Shown: positions 30,271-42,648 of the stretch, one piece after another | How the letters are laid out: each line of letters opens with the position of its first letter | Position numbering within the stretch: the stretch's first letter is position 1 | Assembly: GCF_963259705.1 (NCBI RefSeq) | Contig: NC_081844.1 | Span: 27,234,294-27,298,293 of the forward strand | Reading direction: 5' to 3' | DNA: 64,000 nt | DNA from: Myotis daubentonii | Taxonomy: Eukaryota; Chordata; Mammalia; Chiroptera; Vespertilionidae | The notes under the pieces: model-generated | Told to the model about the DNA's origin: nothing | Databases searched by the model: none | The model's input: only the letters and a program-made list of their open reading frames with translations | Position numbers and translations under genes: made by a program

Positions 30271-30465
30271 AGGCAACCTCTTATATAACTTCTTTTTCTG
30301 TAGGAGAAGGCAGTATTAGGGATTGCAGGACAGAGAAGGATGGAAAGGATACAGCCAGGAAAACCTGAGAGGGAGGATTCAGGGTCTGACATTTAGAAGT
30401 CAGGGGACTTTAGTCTGGTGATTGCCGTTCTCTGAGTTTGTTTCTTAATCTTTAAATGGGGACAG

Positions 30466-30706
30466 AGCCCTGGCCAGTTTTGCTCAGTAGATAGAGTGTT
30501 GCTTTGCAGATTGAAGGGTCTTGGTTTCAATTCCAGTCAAGGTCCATGTACCTTGGTTGCAGGCTCGATCCTTAGCCCTGGTTGGGGGACGTGTGAGAGG
30601 CAACCAATTGATGTGTCTCTCTCATTGATGATTCTCTCTTTCTGTCTTTCCCCCTTCCTTCCACCCTCTCTAAAAATCAATGGGAAAATATCCTTGGATG
30701 AGGTTT
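30466..30706 (+). mobile_element. Long-subfamily tRNA-SINE
   Basis: GAGCCCTGGCCAGTTTTGCT head; ends ATATCCTTGGATGAGG. Confidence 0.78.
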
Positions 30707-30889
30707 AAGAAAGAAAGGAGGAGGGGCAGAGGGGTCATTATGAAGTAAGTAGGGCTTGGCACACAGTAAACGCCCAAATATATGCATGAATATATATGCA
30801 ATAAATACTATGGAGCACTCACTCTGTGTCAGACACTGTTCTCCCTGCTGGCAGCATAGCAGTGAACAAGCAGACAAAAATTCATGCTC

Positions 30890-30953
30890 TGACCCAGCTG
30901 GTATTGCTCAATGGTTGAGCACCGACCTATGAACCAGGAAGTCATGGTTCGGA
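30890..30953 (+). mobile_element. tRNA-SINE head fragment
   Basis: Only the tRNA-like head (CTCAATGGTTGAGCACCGAC) remains, cut off next to the Helitron at 30970. Confidence 0.7.
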
Positions 30954-30969
30954 AATAAAAATTATATAT

Positions 30970-31416
30970 TTACCAGAATTTTCATGCACTGGAGCGGGGG
31001 TTCCTCATCCCGGCCTCCCCCTTCTCACAGTCTGGGAGCCCTCAGGGGCGAGAGGAGACCCTGTGATCAGGGGAAGGCGACACCCCATCACACCTCTGCT
31101 GCTGCCACTGCTGGCAGTGCAAGCCTCGAGCAGCCCTCGTTACTTGAGCCTTGGGCGGCTAAGGGCTGAGGGGACTGGGCGCCACCATATTTGAGAAAGT
31201 GGCAGTCAATTAGCATATTCCCTCCTTATTGGCTGTGGGCGCTGCCATCTTTGAGGATGGGGCAATTACCATATTCCTTCCATATTGGCTGTGGGCGCTG
31301 CCATCTTTGAGGGTGGGGCTATCAATTAGCATATTCCCTCCTTACTGGCTGTGGGTGCCACCATCTTTGCAATGGTGTGAGGGTCAATTAGCATATTCCC
31401 TCTTTATTAGATAGGA
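30970..31416 (-). mobile_element. Helitron with internal minisatellite
   Basis: The right end reads TCCTATCTAATAAAGAGGGA on the minus strand, a Helitron 5' end. The left end carries a degenerate 3' hallmark (CAGTGCATGAAAATTC). Confidence 0.75.
31177..31416. repeat. Four tandem ~60-bp units inside the Helitron
   Basis: Each unit runs GGGCGCTGCCATCTTTGAGG ... CAATTAGCATATTCCCTCCT TATTGGCTGT with small changes. The last unit contains the Helitron 5' end. Confidence 0.9.
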
Positions 31417-31540
31417 TTATCCATGCCCAGGAGGGACAGGCAAAAAAATTAATGCATATCATGTCTTATGTGGTGAGGAGTGCTGAAGAATAGAGAGCAG
31501 GGAAGGAGAGGAGGAGTTGGAAGGTGAATTTAAATAGGGT

Positions 31541-31722
31541 TGGCCTGGCCAGCATGGCTCAGTGGTTGAACATTGACCTATGAACCAATTCCTGGTCAGG
31601 GCACATGCCTGAGTTTGGGGCTCAATCCTCAGTAAGGGGTATGCAGGAGACAGCCAATCAAATGAGTCGCTCTCATCATTGATGTTTCTATCTCTCCCTC
31701 CCTCTCTGAAATCAGTAAAAAA
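31541..31722 (+). mobile_element. Ves SINE
   Basis: GGCCTGGCCAGCATGGCTCA head. Confidence 0.82.
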
Positions 31723-31729
31723 ATTAAAA

Positions 31730-31924
31730 AAATATATATTTATTGATTTCAGAGAGGGAGAAATACAAACATCAACGATGAGAATCACCGATTGGCTGCT
31801 TCCCACATGCCCCCTACTGGGGATCAAGTCTACAATCCAGGTAAGTACCCTTAACCAGAATCAAATCTGGGACCCTTCAGTTCGCAGGCCGATGCTCCAA
31901 CCACTCAGCAAACCAGCTAGGGCA
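31730..31924 (-). mobile_element. Ves SINE
   Basis: Reverse copy starting TTTATTGATTTCAGAGAGGG, ending CAAACCAGCTAGGGC; tail to tail with the previous SINE. Confidence 0.83.
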
Positions 31925-31952
31925 ATAAAAAATAATTTTAAAAATTTCTTAA

Positions 31953-32166
31953 GCCCTAACCGGTTTGGCTCAGTGGATAGAGCATCAACCTGCGGACTCA
32001 AGTGTCCCAGGTTCAATTCTGGTCAAGGCATGTACCTTGGTTGTGGACACATCCCCAGTAGGGACTGTGCAGGAGGCAGCTGATCGATGTTTCTCTCATC
32101 GATGTTTCTAACTCTCTATCCCTCTCCCTTCCTCTCTGTAAAAAATCAATAAAATATATTAAAAAA
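31953..32166 (+). mobile_element. Ves SINE
   Basis: GCCCTAACCGGTTTGGCTCA head; AAATTTCTTA-like flanks. Confidence 0.86.
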
Positions 32167-32189
32167 TTTTCTTAAAATAAAAAATAGAA

Positions 32190-32500
32190 TGGTCAGGATC
32201 AGACTCACTGAAATGGTGACATTTGAGTTAAGGCCTGAAAGATATGAGAAAGGATCCATGATGGGAACTAAGAGCATTCATGCAGTGGAAATAATGAGCA
32301 AAGTCCTCGCGGTGGGAATGTGCCTGGATTGTTTGTGGCGCATGGGGTAGGTCAGTGTGGCTGGAGGGAATGAGGGAAGGAGCAGAAGATGAGGAGCTGG
32401 AGGTCAAAAGAGAGGTCCCCCAAGTCCTCTAGTTTGCGTTGAGAACTTTGGCTTTTATCTGAGCTAGAAGGGTGGGAGGGTGGGATGTGGAGCGAGGCGA
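32190..32500 (+). mobile_element. Ancient mammalian interspersed repeat, class not assigned
   Basis: GTGACATTTGAGTTAAGGCC, GTCAGTGTGGCTGGAGGGAA and nearby text match a common old mammalian repeat I recall but cannot name with confidence. Confidence 0.45.
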
Positions 32501-33990
32501 TCTCTTTCTATCACCAAGAGGTCAAGTAGGGTGTGGAAGTGGGGTGTAACCGAGGTTCAGTGGCATTGAGGTTTCTGTGCCGTTCAGTGGGGAGGGCTAG
32601 GGGCGCCCTGAGGTCTCCCCTTGAAGAAGTGCTGGGAAGGAGATTTCAGCACGCTGGACAGCGCCTGCACTTTGCTTGGAGACCAGGAAAGGGGCCTAGA
32701 TCGGGGTGGAGCGTTCGAAGGCGCCCTATTAGAAGCTGTGCTCATGGACCTTGTGGAAGCTGCAGCTGCGTCCATATAGCTGCTGCGGTCAAAAGGGGTA
32801 CTGAGGGAGTTTTCCTTGGTCGCTGTTCTGTCCATAACTGATCTGCAACATTTAAGGAATACAGTTCAAAAAAACAGAAGCGGTGCACTGTGAGCACCCT
32901 ATGGGAAAGTGGCAGGGCGGGGCCTAGGAAAGGTCCTATTAAAATTGCTTGTGATGACACAGACAGAGGGGGCGTCACTGGGCAGGGCCTGTGGAAGGCT
33001 TCTATTGGGACTGGGGCTGTTGATTGGACATGGAAGAGGCGGGTGGTGTGTACCACGCGGGTCTAGGGGTGTGTTTGCAGAAGTGGGGCTATGGCCGGTT
33101 TTTGCGCCCAAGAGGAGGCCCACGCATCATCACAGATGCATAATCAGGATTATAGGGGCGCTCAGATCCCCCAATTTCTTCCCCGAGGAGTCCCTCAAAT
33201 TGGGTACTAGGTGGTTGGCCCTAAGAAGCCGGTACTTTGATGTCCCAGGTAAGTGCAGGAGTTGGATTTCTGGACACAGAGCGTGGAATCCCTGAACTCT
33301 GAAGTGGGCCTCAGATACCTCTAACGTTGAAACAGGGGCCCCAGGTTTATCCATCTGGGGGTGGGGGGCACAACTGATATCTTTCCCCGCCCCGTCCCCA
33401 AGCCCAGCTGCCAAGAGACTCAGTTTAGGTGTCGGCTTCTTGGGAGACAATGGGAAGACCACGGACAGGACTTGGAACCTTTGGGTAATGGCCTCGTGGC
33501 CATGCCCTAGCCATTCCTGCGTGTGTCCCCCCCCCCCACCCCCCCCAGTGAGGGGAAGAATTGGGAGCCTGGGCACCTCCCTTCCCTGTATCTCGAGGCA
33601 AGGCAATGCCCCTTGCTAGGCCATTCTGCTGGTCTGGGACATTGTTTTAACCTATCTTGGGTCTGTGAGCTCTTCCTTTACCAAGTCCAGTGGACTCCGC
33701 CAACTAAGTCCCCCTGAAACTCACGGCAAGGATGTTCCAGAACTCAAGCCTCATTCCTGGTCTGTTGCCCTTATTCTCACTTCTCCCACACACCTATTCT
33801 CTGCTCAAGTCAAAAGGACTTCTCTGAAGCTTGACTTAACCTGGGTGTCTTCCCAGTTCAGAATCCTTCCATAGCTCTCAATTATTGTCAGGATAAAGGT
33901 TAGAATTCCTCTGGCTGGCTGTCAAGGAATTGCACTGGGTGCCCCTCGCTAACCTAGCAACATTTCTATCTTTTTGCAATCAAAAAGCTT
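32500..33990. other. Unassigned intergenic sequence
   Basis: Moderately GC-rich with scattered CpG (32,540-33,130). Open frames up to 158 codons show no recognisable family and conflict between strands. No gene called. Confidence 0.4.
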
Positions 33991-33999
33991 CACCCACCT

Positions 34000-34508
34000 T
34001 GTCGGAGGCCCGTCCATCCTTGCTGCTTGACACAGTCGCTGCAGGAAAGAAACATCTGCACAGCAAATGTTTCAAGGGACCTGGCGTATATGGCGTACTG
34101 TTCTTGATGTTTGCTCCCCTTAGCGCTATGTGTTTTAACCAAGGTCACCTCTCCGAGAAAGGTTGTTTCCCCAGGTAGGGATTTTTCCCCTGAAGTTAGG
34201 GAGGGGATAAAACCCCTTAACTAAGTGCCAGGTGGGTAGTTAATCACTAACTACAATCACGATTAAGCTACATAATCTTTACTCCCTGGAATGGAGATAA
34301 GAAACGCCCTAACCTTTTCAATAGAAATTGACAGGATTAAAATCAACTGGTATAAATACAGATGTAACAAGACAATAAACACCAAACTTGGCTAGAGATC
34401 CTGGCTAGGCTGCTGATCAACTGAACGCTGTCTCCATGTCATTCCTTCTTCGCCGACTCCGTCCACACCTTTGGGGACTCCTGGACCTGCTGGGGTTGGA
34501 TCCCAGCA
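34000..34508 (+). mobile_element. Solo LTR, same family as 21845
   Basis: Starts TGTCGGAGGCCCG and ends TGGATCCCAGCA, with a 6-bp duplication CCACCT (33994-33999 and 34509-34514). Shares the U3/R text GGTTGTTTCCCCAGGTAGGG, TATAAATACAGATGTAACAA and CTGATCAACTGAACGCTGTC with the other copy. No viral genes. Confidence 0.92.
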
Positions 34509-34514
34509 CCACCT

Positions 34515-35965
34515 GAGTTCGGCTCCAACTGAAATTTTGTTGCCTCTGCATGGCATAGCTTTCTCTTTCCCTCCCCAACACACCCATGGTCTCAGTTCAA
34601 GCATCCTGTCTCACTTGAAACACAAAAAGCCTTCCCTGACCCTTCCTGCTCATATGGAACAGGGTCTTCTTGGTGCCTAGAAGCACCATGAGGGCAGGGA
34701 CCAACTCTGCCACCGAAGTTCCAGTACCCAGTGCAGGAGTGATACATAAACCAACATCCAATAAACACATGTTGAGTGAATCAAACAATGAACACAGGAA
34801 GTTTCCATTTATTCCGGAATGGGTTAGAATAAGCATCTGGGCCAAAAAGGCTTGCAGCAAAGAGCACACAGCCAGCATGGGGCTCACATCAGGAAACTGA
34901 ATCTCAGCTGACAGCCCAGCTGTACAAGGCCAGGCCTCAGGGGCAGAGCAGGCCCTGCTGACCACACAAGAATGGTCAACGGGCCAAGGGAGCTGAATGC
35001 TCTGCCAGGGTAGTTGGGCAGCTAGGTGGTAACTTTCAGGTCAGACTGGGAACCTAGCCCAGAGGGACATGAGGCCCAGTGACTGCCAATCTAGAGAGGT
35101 GGAATCCTGGATCTGTATCCTATTACTACTCAGAGGTCCCCTTTGGTCCCAAGTCACCAATCCCCACCAACCCCCATGCCATCAGTCCAAAATTCTGGAA
35201 AGGCCCTGCTCCCCCCCCCCCCCCCCCAACACGTTGGCCCACCATGCCCGTGTCTATCTGTCCCACCAATGGTTTGGTCTCCTTTCCTGAGCCCTCTGGA
35301 GTGTTGTGTCCAGTCCCAGAGCACTGACACCCCCCCGACCCCCACAACCTATTCACCAGGCACCCCGTCTGATCAACTCGCTTAGTAAGCATGTGCGTCG
35401 CTGGTCCTTCCTGCTTATGTTCCTGGTGATCTTTGCTGTGACTGACAGATGCATGACACTGTCCTCCAGCAATATATGGGTCAAAGCATCTCCCCCACAG
35501 GCCAGCTCTGTTGCCCACTATGGCCCTGGCTGATGAGTTGGAGCAGCAGCTCAGTGAGGGATTCTCTAGGCTGGCTTCCTGGGGCTTGGAGGGCAACAGG
35601 CCTGGGAAGGCCTTGGTCAGCTTTGAGTGGGTGATGCCCCAGCAAGGCCTTCATGCTCAAGGTGGGTTCACATCTTCCTGAGCCCAGCCTCCTGCAGTAG
35701 CAGGTCCTGAGGGCTGGGACATTGCAGTTGGCCTCAGGCATCACCGGGCTATCAGCACCAATGAGGTCCCCAAGTAGCATTAAGGTGCCAAGGGATCTGG
35801 ACTCATGAGCTGTCCCCTTAGGACAGATACCCACTGTGTTGCAATGCTGCTGCTAGCTCAGTGTTGTCCAGACCTGACCATGGTGATCTGGCTGTAGCTG
35901 AAGCTCCCAGGGTCGAAACCTTCACCCAGCAGCCCAGTGGGTGAAACCTTCACCCAACCCTATTG
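34515..35965. other. Unassigned intergenic sequence
   Basis: Contains a poly-C run (35211-35227). Parts of 35,450-35,900 look vaguely coding-derived (frame ALADELEQQLSEGFSRLASW) but no family is recognised. Confidence 0.4.
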
Positions 35966-35969
35966 TGGG

Positions 35970-36370
35970 CTGCAAAAGTGTCTCCCAAAAGACATGTCCC
36001 CATCCTAACCATTGATGCCTGTGAATGTGACTGACTGTAGGTACAGGGTCTCTGTAGATACAAGGATCTTGAAATAGTATCATCCTGGATTAGAGTGGGC
36101 CCTAATTCCAATGGTTTGTGTCTTTGTAAGAAAGAGGAAGATTTGAGACACAGACTCATATTCATACATTGGAATATGGTAGTGGTCTCTGTTTGGGAGG
36201 CTGATGTGAGGAGACCTGTGTTGACAAGAAAGGTCCAGAGTTGGAAGGCATTTGGCAGTTGGGGCCAAGGGGCTCCTCCCTTTGGATTTCTGAGTGATGT
36301 AGACTCTGTCCAAAGCCTGTATCCTGTCATCACAAACACAAGGTCCCGAAGATGTCACATGGGTCTTTAT
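35970..36370 (+). mobile_element. Ancient repeat, class not assigned
   Basis: CTGGATTAGAGTGGGCCCTA and the surrounding text match a widespread old mammalian repeat. Subfamily uncertain. Confidence 0.5.
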
Positions 36371-37530
36371 CCTAGCCCCTGCACACGTCTGGGAGAGGAG
36401 CTGGGGTGGATATCCACCCTCAAGCCTGTATCCTCTCTCCACTCGTACACATACTTTAGGCACTTCAGGCTGACCAAAATGTTCACACTGTTGGCTACCC
36501 CTTGAATGGATTTCACAGGGCCCCTCTCCCCGACCTGGATCACTTGGTATCTAGGACCTCCTCTGCTGCAGCAGAGGCCAAACATTTCCCAATGTTTTCT
36601 TTTTAGTGCAGAATACCTTTTATCACCTCTCCAAGAAAGCAAGTCTTCATCCTTTGAAGACACACTGGAGTTTCTGCCTCGGCTGAGTAATCCTGCATCA
36701 AGAATGGGTTGCACTTCTCCCAGTAGCCATGGTTAACAAGCACGGGAGGACAAAGAGCTTAGGCGGTGAACAGTGCCAGGATCTGAGAGGGTGAAGAGGC
36801 AGCAAGTCGACAGGGGTCCCTGCAGAGGGCAGTGCAGGCCCTGTCTGCCCACAGGGCTCTTCCCAGACAGGCCACCCCCAGAGTTGAGAAGGGCTGCTCA
36901 GGGGAGGTTTCCTCCACCTCCACACTGATGTGTAAGTGTAGAATGTTCTGCAGCATTGGCTTCTAACCACTATGTGACAATGTCTCCCAAGCACTACAAA
37001 ACTGCCTGCGATTGAGAACAGTGCTCCAGAGAAACCCACTGCAAAGCCCACCTGTGCGCGCTGTGAAATTCTCAGTAGGGGTGCCACAGAACGCCACCCC
37101 AAATAGATGGCTCCATCTGGGGGTGCCTCAGTCAAATTTCAACCAGGCTTTTTCAGATTAGGTTCTATGTACCCAACTTCATCCATGGTGACTTCAAATT
37201 GGACTTACACTACATCCAGAATTCATGGAGCATAAAACAAAGCATGCTCTATTGTGGGAGCATGGGCCGCTAGGCTACTATGCAGACACTCGGGGCTGTG
37301 GAGTTTGCTGGGACATTGGGGCTACAAGATTCCAGCTAACTGGTTGCTGGCCCTGACCAACTCAGTCAAGATGTCATAAGCCTGGAGGTAGCCACTATAC
37401 CCTCATTGGTGAACAGGGACCATCCTGCCACATGCGCTCCACTTTCCAGTGCTGGAAACAGAGTGGAGGAACCTAAACCTGTCCATTGCACTCCTGGAGG
37501 GTCAGACACCCAGGCCTACGATGGCGCAGT
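36370..37530. other. Intergenic sequence downstream of ILF3
   Basis: No gene or repeat recognised. Longer ILF3 3' ends could extend here. Confidence 0.35.
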
Positions 37531-38065
37531 TTTTTTTTTCTCGTTTTTTATTTGTCTACATTCAGTTGAATTCAAATGTACTGCCTGAATGATCCAGACA
37601 TACAAAAACCCCACTCTTTCCCACTGTTTTTTAAAATAAAATCTTCACTTATAAAACTGAAACACTAAAGCATTAAAATACAGAAAGCTCGTTTAACTCA
37701 CTTCACAAAAGCATTAACAGATGAGGTATCCCTTCTGTAACTATTTCAAGACAAACTGAGTTAACACTAACACCAATTGTAAATAGACAGAGGGATACTG
37801 AACTGTAAGAACTCAGAAAACTCTACTCGGACAAAGTTGTAATGGCAACTAACAAACCACTGAAGATGTGGAGTCCCAAACACGCTAAATATGGGTCACA
37901 GAACGGGTCACAAGGTGACCAGCTGCACCTCACAACACAGCAACGTGGACAGGGTAGGGCAAGAGGACCCAGAGGGGCCGCAGACATGTTAACTGTGATG
38001 CATAAAACTGAATCTTACAACGAGGAGGGTAAGTGCAGAAGGTACAAATCTTCACCCTCAGGGCT
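37530..38065 (-). other. ILF3 long-form 3' UTR
   Basis: AT-rich sequence after the TAA stop, ending just past an AATAAA (37547-37552). The same stretch holds TTTTATTTT motifs. The end point is inferred from the signal, not from transcript data; longer forms are possible. Confidence 0.6.
37547..37552 (-). promoter_or_regulatory. Candidate poly(A) signal for ILF3 long form
   Basis: AATAAA on the minus strand about 515 bases after the stop codon, followed by a T-rich downstream region that then turns to A-rich. Confidence 0.55.
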
Positions 38066-38202
38066 TTATCTGTACTGGTAGTTCATGCTGTGGTCTGCGT
38101 TCCTGCCGTAGCCTCCCTGTGATGACTGGTAAGAGCTGGGAGGGCCGCAGTAATTCTGGCCGGACCCCGGGGAGTTGTAGTTCGATTGTGATGAGTAGCC
38201 TC
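38066..38202 (-). CDS. ILF3: ILF3 NF110 terminal coding exon
   Basis: Encodes GGYSSQSNYNSPGSGQNYCG through NADHSMNYQYR and a TAA stop at 38066-38068. The total with earlier exons is 894 residues. The human protein as I recall it has Ser where this has Cys in QNYCGPP. Confidence 0.95.
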
Positions 38203-38591
38203 CTGAGGGAAAGAGGGGGTGGGGATCAGCCGAGTCACAGAGGTTTCAGCAGTGGAAGCTCTAACTGGGGCTAAGCACCAGGCTCTTGTGTGGCTCTCCG
38301 TATTGCCAGCATTTCTTCATGGAGGCGGCAAAATTTAGGTACGATAATTCCTGGGCCCCTGGTTCTAAAAGCCAAGAAACTATAAAGGCATGCCTACGTT
38401 GGTGCTTGCATAGGGCCCCATATGCCCCGTCTCCTGCTTTCTGTTCCTGCCCCACACAGAAGCCAAAAGGCAGCTGTCACTGTGGCCCTGCCCAGGCTAT
38501 CTGCCCAAGCCGGGCCACATCCACCCTCACAGCCTCTGCCTCTGTGAGGATCCCCCTCCCCATGCTATGCCACCTGCTGCTCCAGGCCCAC

Positions 38592-38720
38592 CTTGTTTGC
38601 CTTGGTACGAGGAGCCGCCCCCAGAACCTCCTCCGTAGCCCCCATGTGACCCTGGGTTGTACGACGACCCGCCTGAGCCGTAGCTGTTCCCACCGCTTCG
38701 GCCTCCGCTACCACTGTAGT
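38592..38720 (-). CDS. ILF3: ILF3 NF110-specific exon
   Basis: Encodes NYSGSGGRSGGNSYGSGGSS through SSYQGKQ, continuing the Gly/Ser/Tyr repeat. Borders are TTTCCCAG and GTGGGC. Confidence 0.94.
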
Positions 38721-39376
38721 CTGGGAAAGAGAAGACAGTGTGGTTAAAAGGGCCTTGTGCTGCAGCCCTGGACGTGGCAGACCTTTGGCCAAGACCCTGG
38801 ACCCTTGCAAATTTCCCTGTCTTGACTGCTTAGATTTGGCACAGGTCAGTCTCACCACGAACTGCTTGGGGCTGGCTAGAATCCCACAGGTCACCACGCC
38901 CTGGATTGTCCTGATCACCACACTCTGAAGCCAAGCTCCATCATCCCACTTTCCCACCTGCTCCTCCAACCTAAGTTTCCCAGCAGTTCAGTAATTGCAG
39001 AGCTAGCCCAAGTCCCGGCCCCTGCTACTGGGTGTCCCACCACAAACCACGGTACTCCTACCCTTTCCCAATGGGGCCACTGGCACAGTGCAGCCCACCG
39101 GTTCTGTACATGAGGTGGAGGGAGAGATGGAGCAGAGTAACTCACGCTCTTATAGGGGCTGGATGCTCCACAGGTCACCTCAAAGTGGCTGGCCCAGACT
39201 CAGACTCCACCCTGTGCCCCAGTCTCAACCCACAGCCTCAGGAGCTTCAGCCTGGGGGCCTCTGCCTCCAAGTCTGTCCCAATGCCCACCCTAAGGCCAA
39301 TGCCTCCAACTTCCTTCCAGCCCCCAGCCAGAGGTGGGACAGTGTTGAGCTTTTGGGGGACCGGATGCCAACTCAC

Positions 39377-39736
39377 TGAATTTGCTCTCGTAGCTGTAGT
39401 CGGAGCCGCCCCCGCCCCCGGGGGAGCTGTAGGAGTTGGAGTAGTAGTTGCCTTGGCCGTGACTATAGCCTTTCTGCTTGCCCTGCGGGGGGCCATAGTT
39501 GCTGTACTGGCTCTGGTTGTAGGACTGCTGCTGGCCTGGGTGGGGCTGGTAGCCTGAGCCGTAGGAGGGTTTCTGCTGGCCCCCGTGTGGCTGTTTCTTC
39601 CCGGCATGTTTCGGGGGCACTGGGGAGCTGTAGTTGTCACCTTGGTAGTAGGAGCCGTAGCCGGAGGAGCCACCACCGCCCCCGCCGCCGCCACTGCCAG
39701 CATTCCCAGAATGCCCTCCATTGCTGTAGAACTGAC
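39377..39736 (-). CDS. ILF3: ILF3 NF110-specific exon, GQSY-rich
   Basis: Encodes SQFYSNGGHSGNAGSGGGGG and a Gly/Gln/Ser/Tyr-rich, prion-like stretch to DYSYESKF. Such domains drive condensation and RNA contacts. The acceptor is CTGTTTAG and the donor GTGAGT. Confidence 0.95.
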
Positions 39737-41006
39737 CTAAACAGGAAGGCATCCAGTCAGGTGGAGGCTCAGGTTAATGGAGTGGGAACAGAGGGGTAGG
39801 GAGGGAAGGTCGAAGCTGTGGGTCCTGAAGGCTGACCCAGGAGCCTGCTGCTCAGGTGGGGGCAGAGTGAGAGGCAGGAGAGCAAGGAGGAGCAGCTCCA
39901 GTCCCTAAAGCAGCCTGGTCTGGGCTGGCCCAGCCTTCAGCTCCACTCACCCATTAGCTGATGACAATGGATCTTTGCCAAGCAGCGGCACGGCAGCACG
40001 CTGAGAGCAGCTTTTGCAGCGGATGTCAACGTTACAATGAGATGGGCTCCGAGTGCAGGATGACATTCACAACTAGCTGACTGCTACCCAGATGTCCCCA
40101 ACGATGACAGGAAAAGCAAAGCCCAGAGAAGCAACCAGCCCTCCCCTGCTGTGCTGGGAAGAGGCTTGGCAGTCACAGGCTTGGGTGACCCTCGGAAATG
40201 CTCTTAACGAGGTCCCTGACATTGGTGTCATCCTTAGAAGACCAACTGCTCTGACCTAGTTCCAGAAGAACCAGGCGTGGACACTTAAGCCAAATGTCCT
40301 GGGACGCCTCCGATGGGTCTTATGCGAACACATGCCTTAGGAGCAATTCCACAGCCTCCAGGGGAAAGAAGGCTAAGGCTGGGATCAGAAGATCCAAGTG
40401 GTCCCCCAGAGGGCACCTCGTTGTTCCCAGCACAGCTGCTGGGCTCAGGCAGGACTGAGCAGCAGGACAAGCGTGCAGCAAGCCGCCACATTCTCAGGCT
40501 CAAGGGCAGAGAATGTCACAGAGAGCTCCCCCAATTCTGGTCATTAGGCAAGGACCCCCCAGAACACTGTTTGTCAAGATATGGCTCCCAAAAGACTCTC
40601 AAGTGGACCTGTGGGAGATGGGTCAGCTAAGGCATGGGGAACAGGGAGAAGATGGGTGCTGTGGGTTGCTGTCCATCTGGCTGGGCAGTGTCCAGTGCTC
40701 CCGCAGGGGCAGTGGAGCTCCTGGGTTCCTAGAGCAGGTAGGCCTGGGTGTGCCTTTGCTGGTTAGTTCTGCCTCTGTCCACAGATGGTTGAGGCTGGTG
40801 CGTGGTCAGCCTGGCTATGCCCAGTGTAGGTAGGAGGGAGGGGACGCTGCCACGCAATCTGTCCCGTTCCATGTAAGGGTCTCTCGTCTTTTGGGTGAAT
40901 TTGGGAGTCCTCACCAGCCTTCCACCCACTGAAGATGTGCACCCCACAGTGGTGTGCCTTGGGTTGTTTGAACAGTAATTTGGATAGAACTGATCTCTGC
41001 TATGGG

Positions 41007-41012
41007 TTTATT
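41007..41012 (-). promoter_or_regulatory. Candidate poly(A) signal for ILF3 NF90 form
   Basis: AATAAA in CTGAAGAAAATAAACCC about 1.6 kb past the NF90 stop. Use of this site would end the NF90 mRNA inside the intron spliced out of NF110. No other clear signal is seen between 41,000 and 42,598. Confidence 0.4.
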
Positions 41013-42598
41013 TTCTTCAGGCGGGCAGTCTCCACCCTATACCAACACCCCCATCACAACGCCAAGGACAAGGATGTGTCCCACAATGCAAGAGAGCAAA
41101 CACAAGGAGGCCAGGACAGGAGGTCCTCTTCAAATCCCCTCTTTAGAGCTCTGCCACATCAGCTGACCCTCGGGCTACACTGAGTGCCTGCCTCCTCACC
41201 CCTCCACAAGCACAGGAATGAATGAAGACGCCAAGTAGTTAGGGCTTGTTACTTTAACATGTATTGATTAAAAAAAAAAAAAAAAGGAGAGGGGAAGTTT
41301 TCAACGTCATTCAGGATAACTATTTCCTGGTATAAAAAGACATTATTCTCAAACAATAACTTTCTAAAAAAAAAAAAATACATCATGCAAAGTTTTAAAA
41401 AGTTTCACTGTATGTTTCAAACCTCTGGGAACAAATTATGCAGTAACCGTTTTGACCAGTTTTTGCCTGAATAAACGCAAAATCTTGCAAGTCAACACAG
41501 AGGCAGGCTTTGCTGCAAAAAAGAACTGCTGACTAGAGATAAAACCAGATTTGTTTCCAGGGACTCCCACCAGGAAATGGGGGCCTGAGTAAAGAGCCGG
41601 ACCGCCTCTGTGTGCCTCTCCACACAGGGAGAAGCCACAACCTCAAGCCTGTACGTTAAGGTAAGAAGGGTGGAAGCTTCTAGGGCTTGTCGCAGCTGAG
41701 CGCCCAGCAGTGCAGGCCGTACTGAGGTAAAATTTTCACTGGAGAATTGAGCTACATATTAGGCTCTTTCCGCCTGATTATTTTTAAAACTCCATTTAAG
41801 AAAATTCTAGAATTCCATTCATTTGCAACTGTAATCAAGACTTGCAAAATTCTGCATTATTGATCCCTTAAGCCTGTCTATTTCTTGCACTAAATGATGG
41901 AAGCACAGTTTTGATACCTTTGAGAGTTCACCTCTAGCTAAACCAGCCACAGAATGTCGCATTCCCCATCACCCACCAGAGCATTTACAAGAGGCAGGAA
42001 AGGTTAACTTTGCACAATATACAATTCCCCAATGTTCCCATTGTTTTACATGCTTATTAAAAAAAAAAAAAAAGAAAGAAAAGAAAAGAAAAGAAAAAAA
42101 AGTCGGTTGCTCTGGATTCAGATGTGGTGAAATAGTTTTCAGCACTATCAAAGGCATCAACCAGATTTGGGAATTTGTTAAAAGGTTAAAAATTCATACA
42201 AAACCTGCTGTAAATTAAGACAAAGGTAGATTAAAATGCATCATTATCTGTCTCTTAAATAAAGTAATGCTTTCCATAAAAAGCAAAGGTGGGCTTTTGC
42301 CTTGATGCTGACCAACGCTGGCTCTAGAATTCTGTGCAATTCTGCACAAAAAATGCATTCTCTGAAAATTGTTTTCCACTTATTGTTAACTTCAATATGA
42401 CCAAGTTCAAAGGCAAATCACGATAAAAACTGCCATTGTCTTAAATTCTGCAGGCTAAGAGTTTCAGACAAGCTGCGGTGACAAGCCACGGTTGAGAAAC
42501 CCAGTGAAGCACAGGGGCACAGCACGGACACTTTAGGTTTTGGAGTTCGAGAAAATTGGAGTAAAAAGTTGATTTTGTGTGCAATACTTTTAGATGCT

Positions 42599-42648
42599 CT
42601 AGGAAGACCCAAAATCATGATAGCCGTAGCAGTCTGTGAAAAAGTCAC
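42599..42648 (-). CDS. ILF3: ILF3 NF90-specific terminal exon
   Basis: Encodes SDFFTDCYGYHDFGSS and a TAG stop, the known NF90 C-terminus. With the shared exons this gives exactly 702 residues. Its 3' UTR continues toward about 41,000, where an AATAAA (41007-41012) is a possible poly(A) signal. Confidence 0.94.

Noticed and set aside
31177..31416. CRISPR-like array
   Set aside because: Units are contiguous tandem copies without unique spacers, in a vertebrate Helitron.
32533..33606. Long overlapping open frames (102-158 codons) on both strands
   Set aside because: GC-rich sequence with few stops gives frames on both strands. None shows a recognisable domain, start context or splice pattern.
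39200..39721. Antisense 173-codon frame over the ILF3 GQSY exon
   Set aside because: Shadow frame of the Gly/Ser-rich repeat and its neighbouring intron; low-complexity composition explains the lack of stops.
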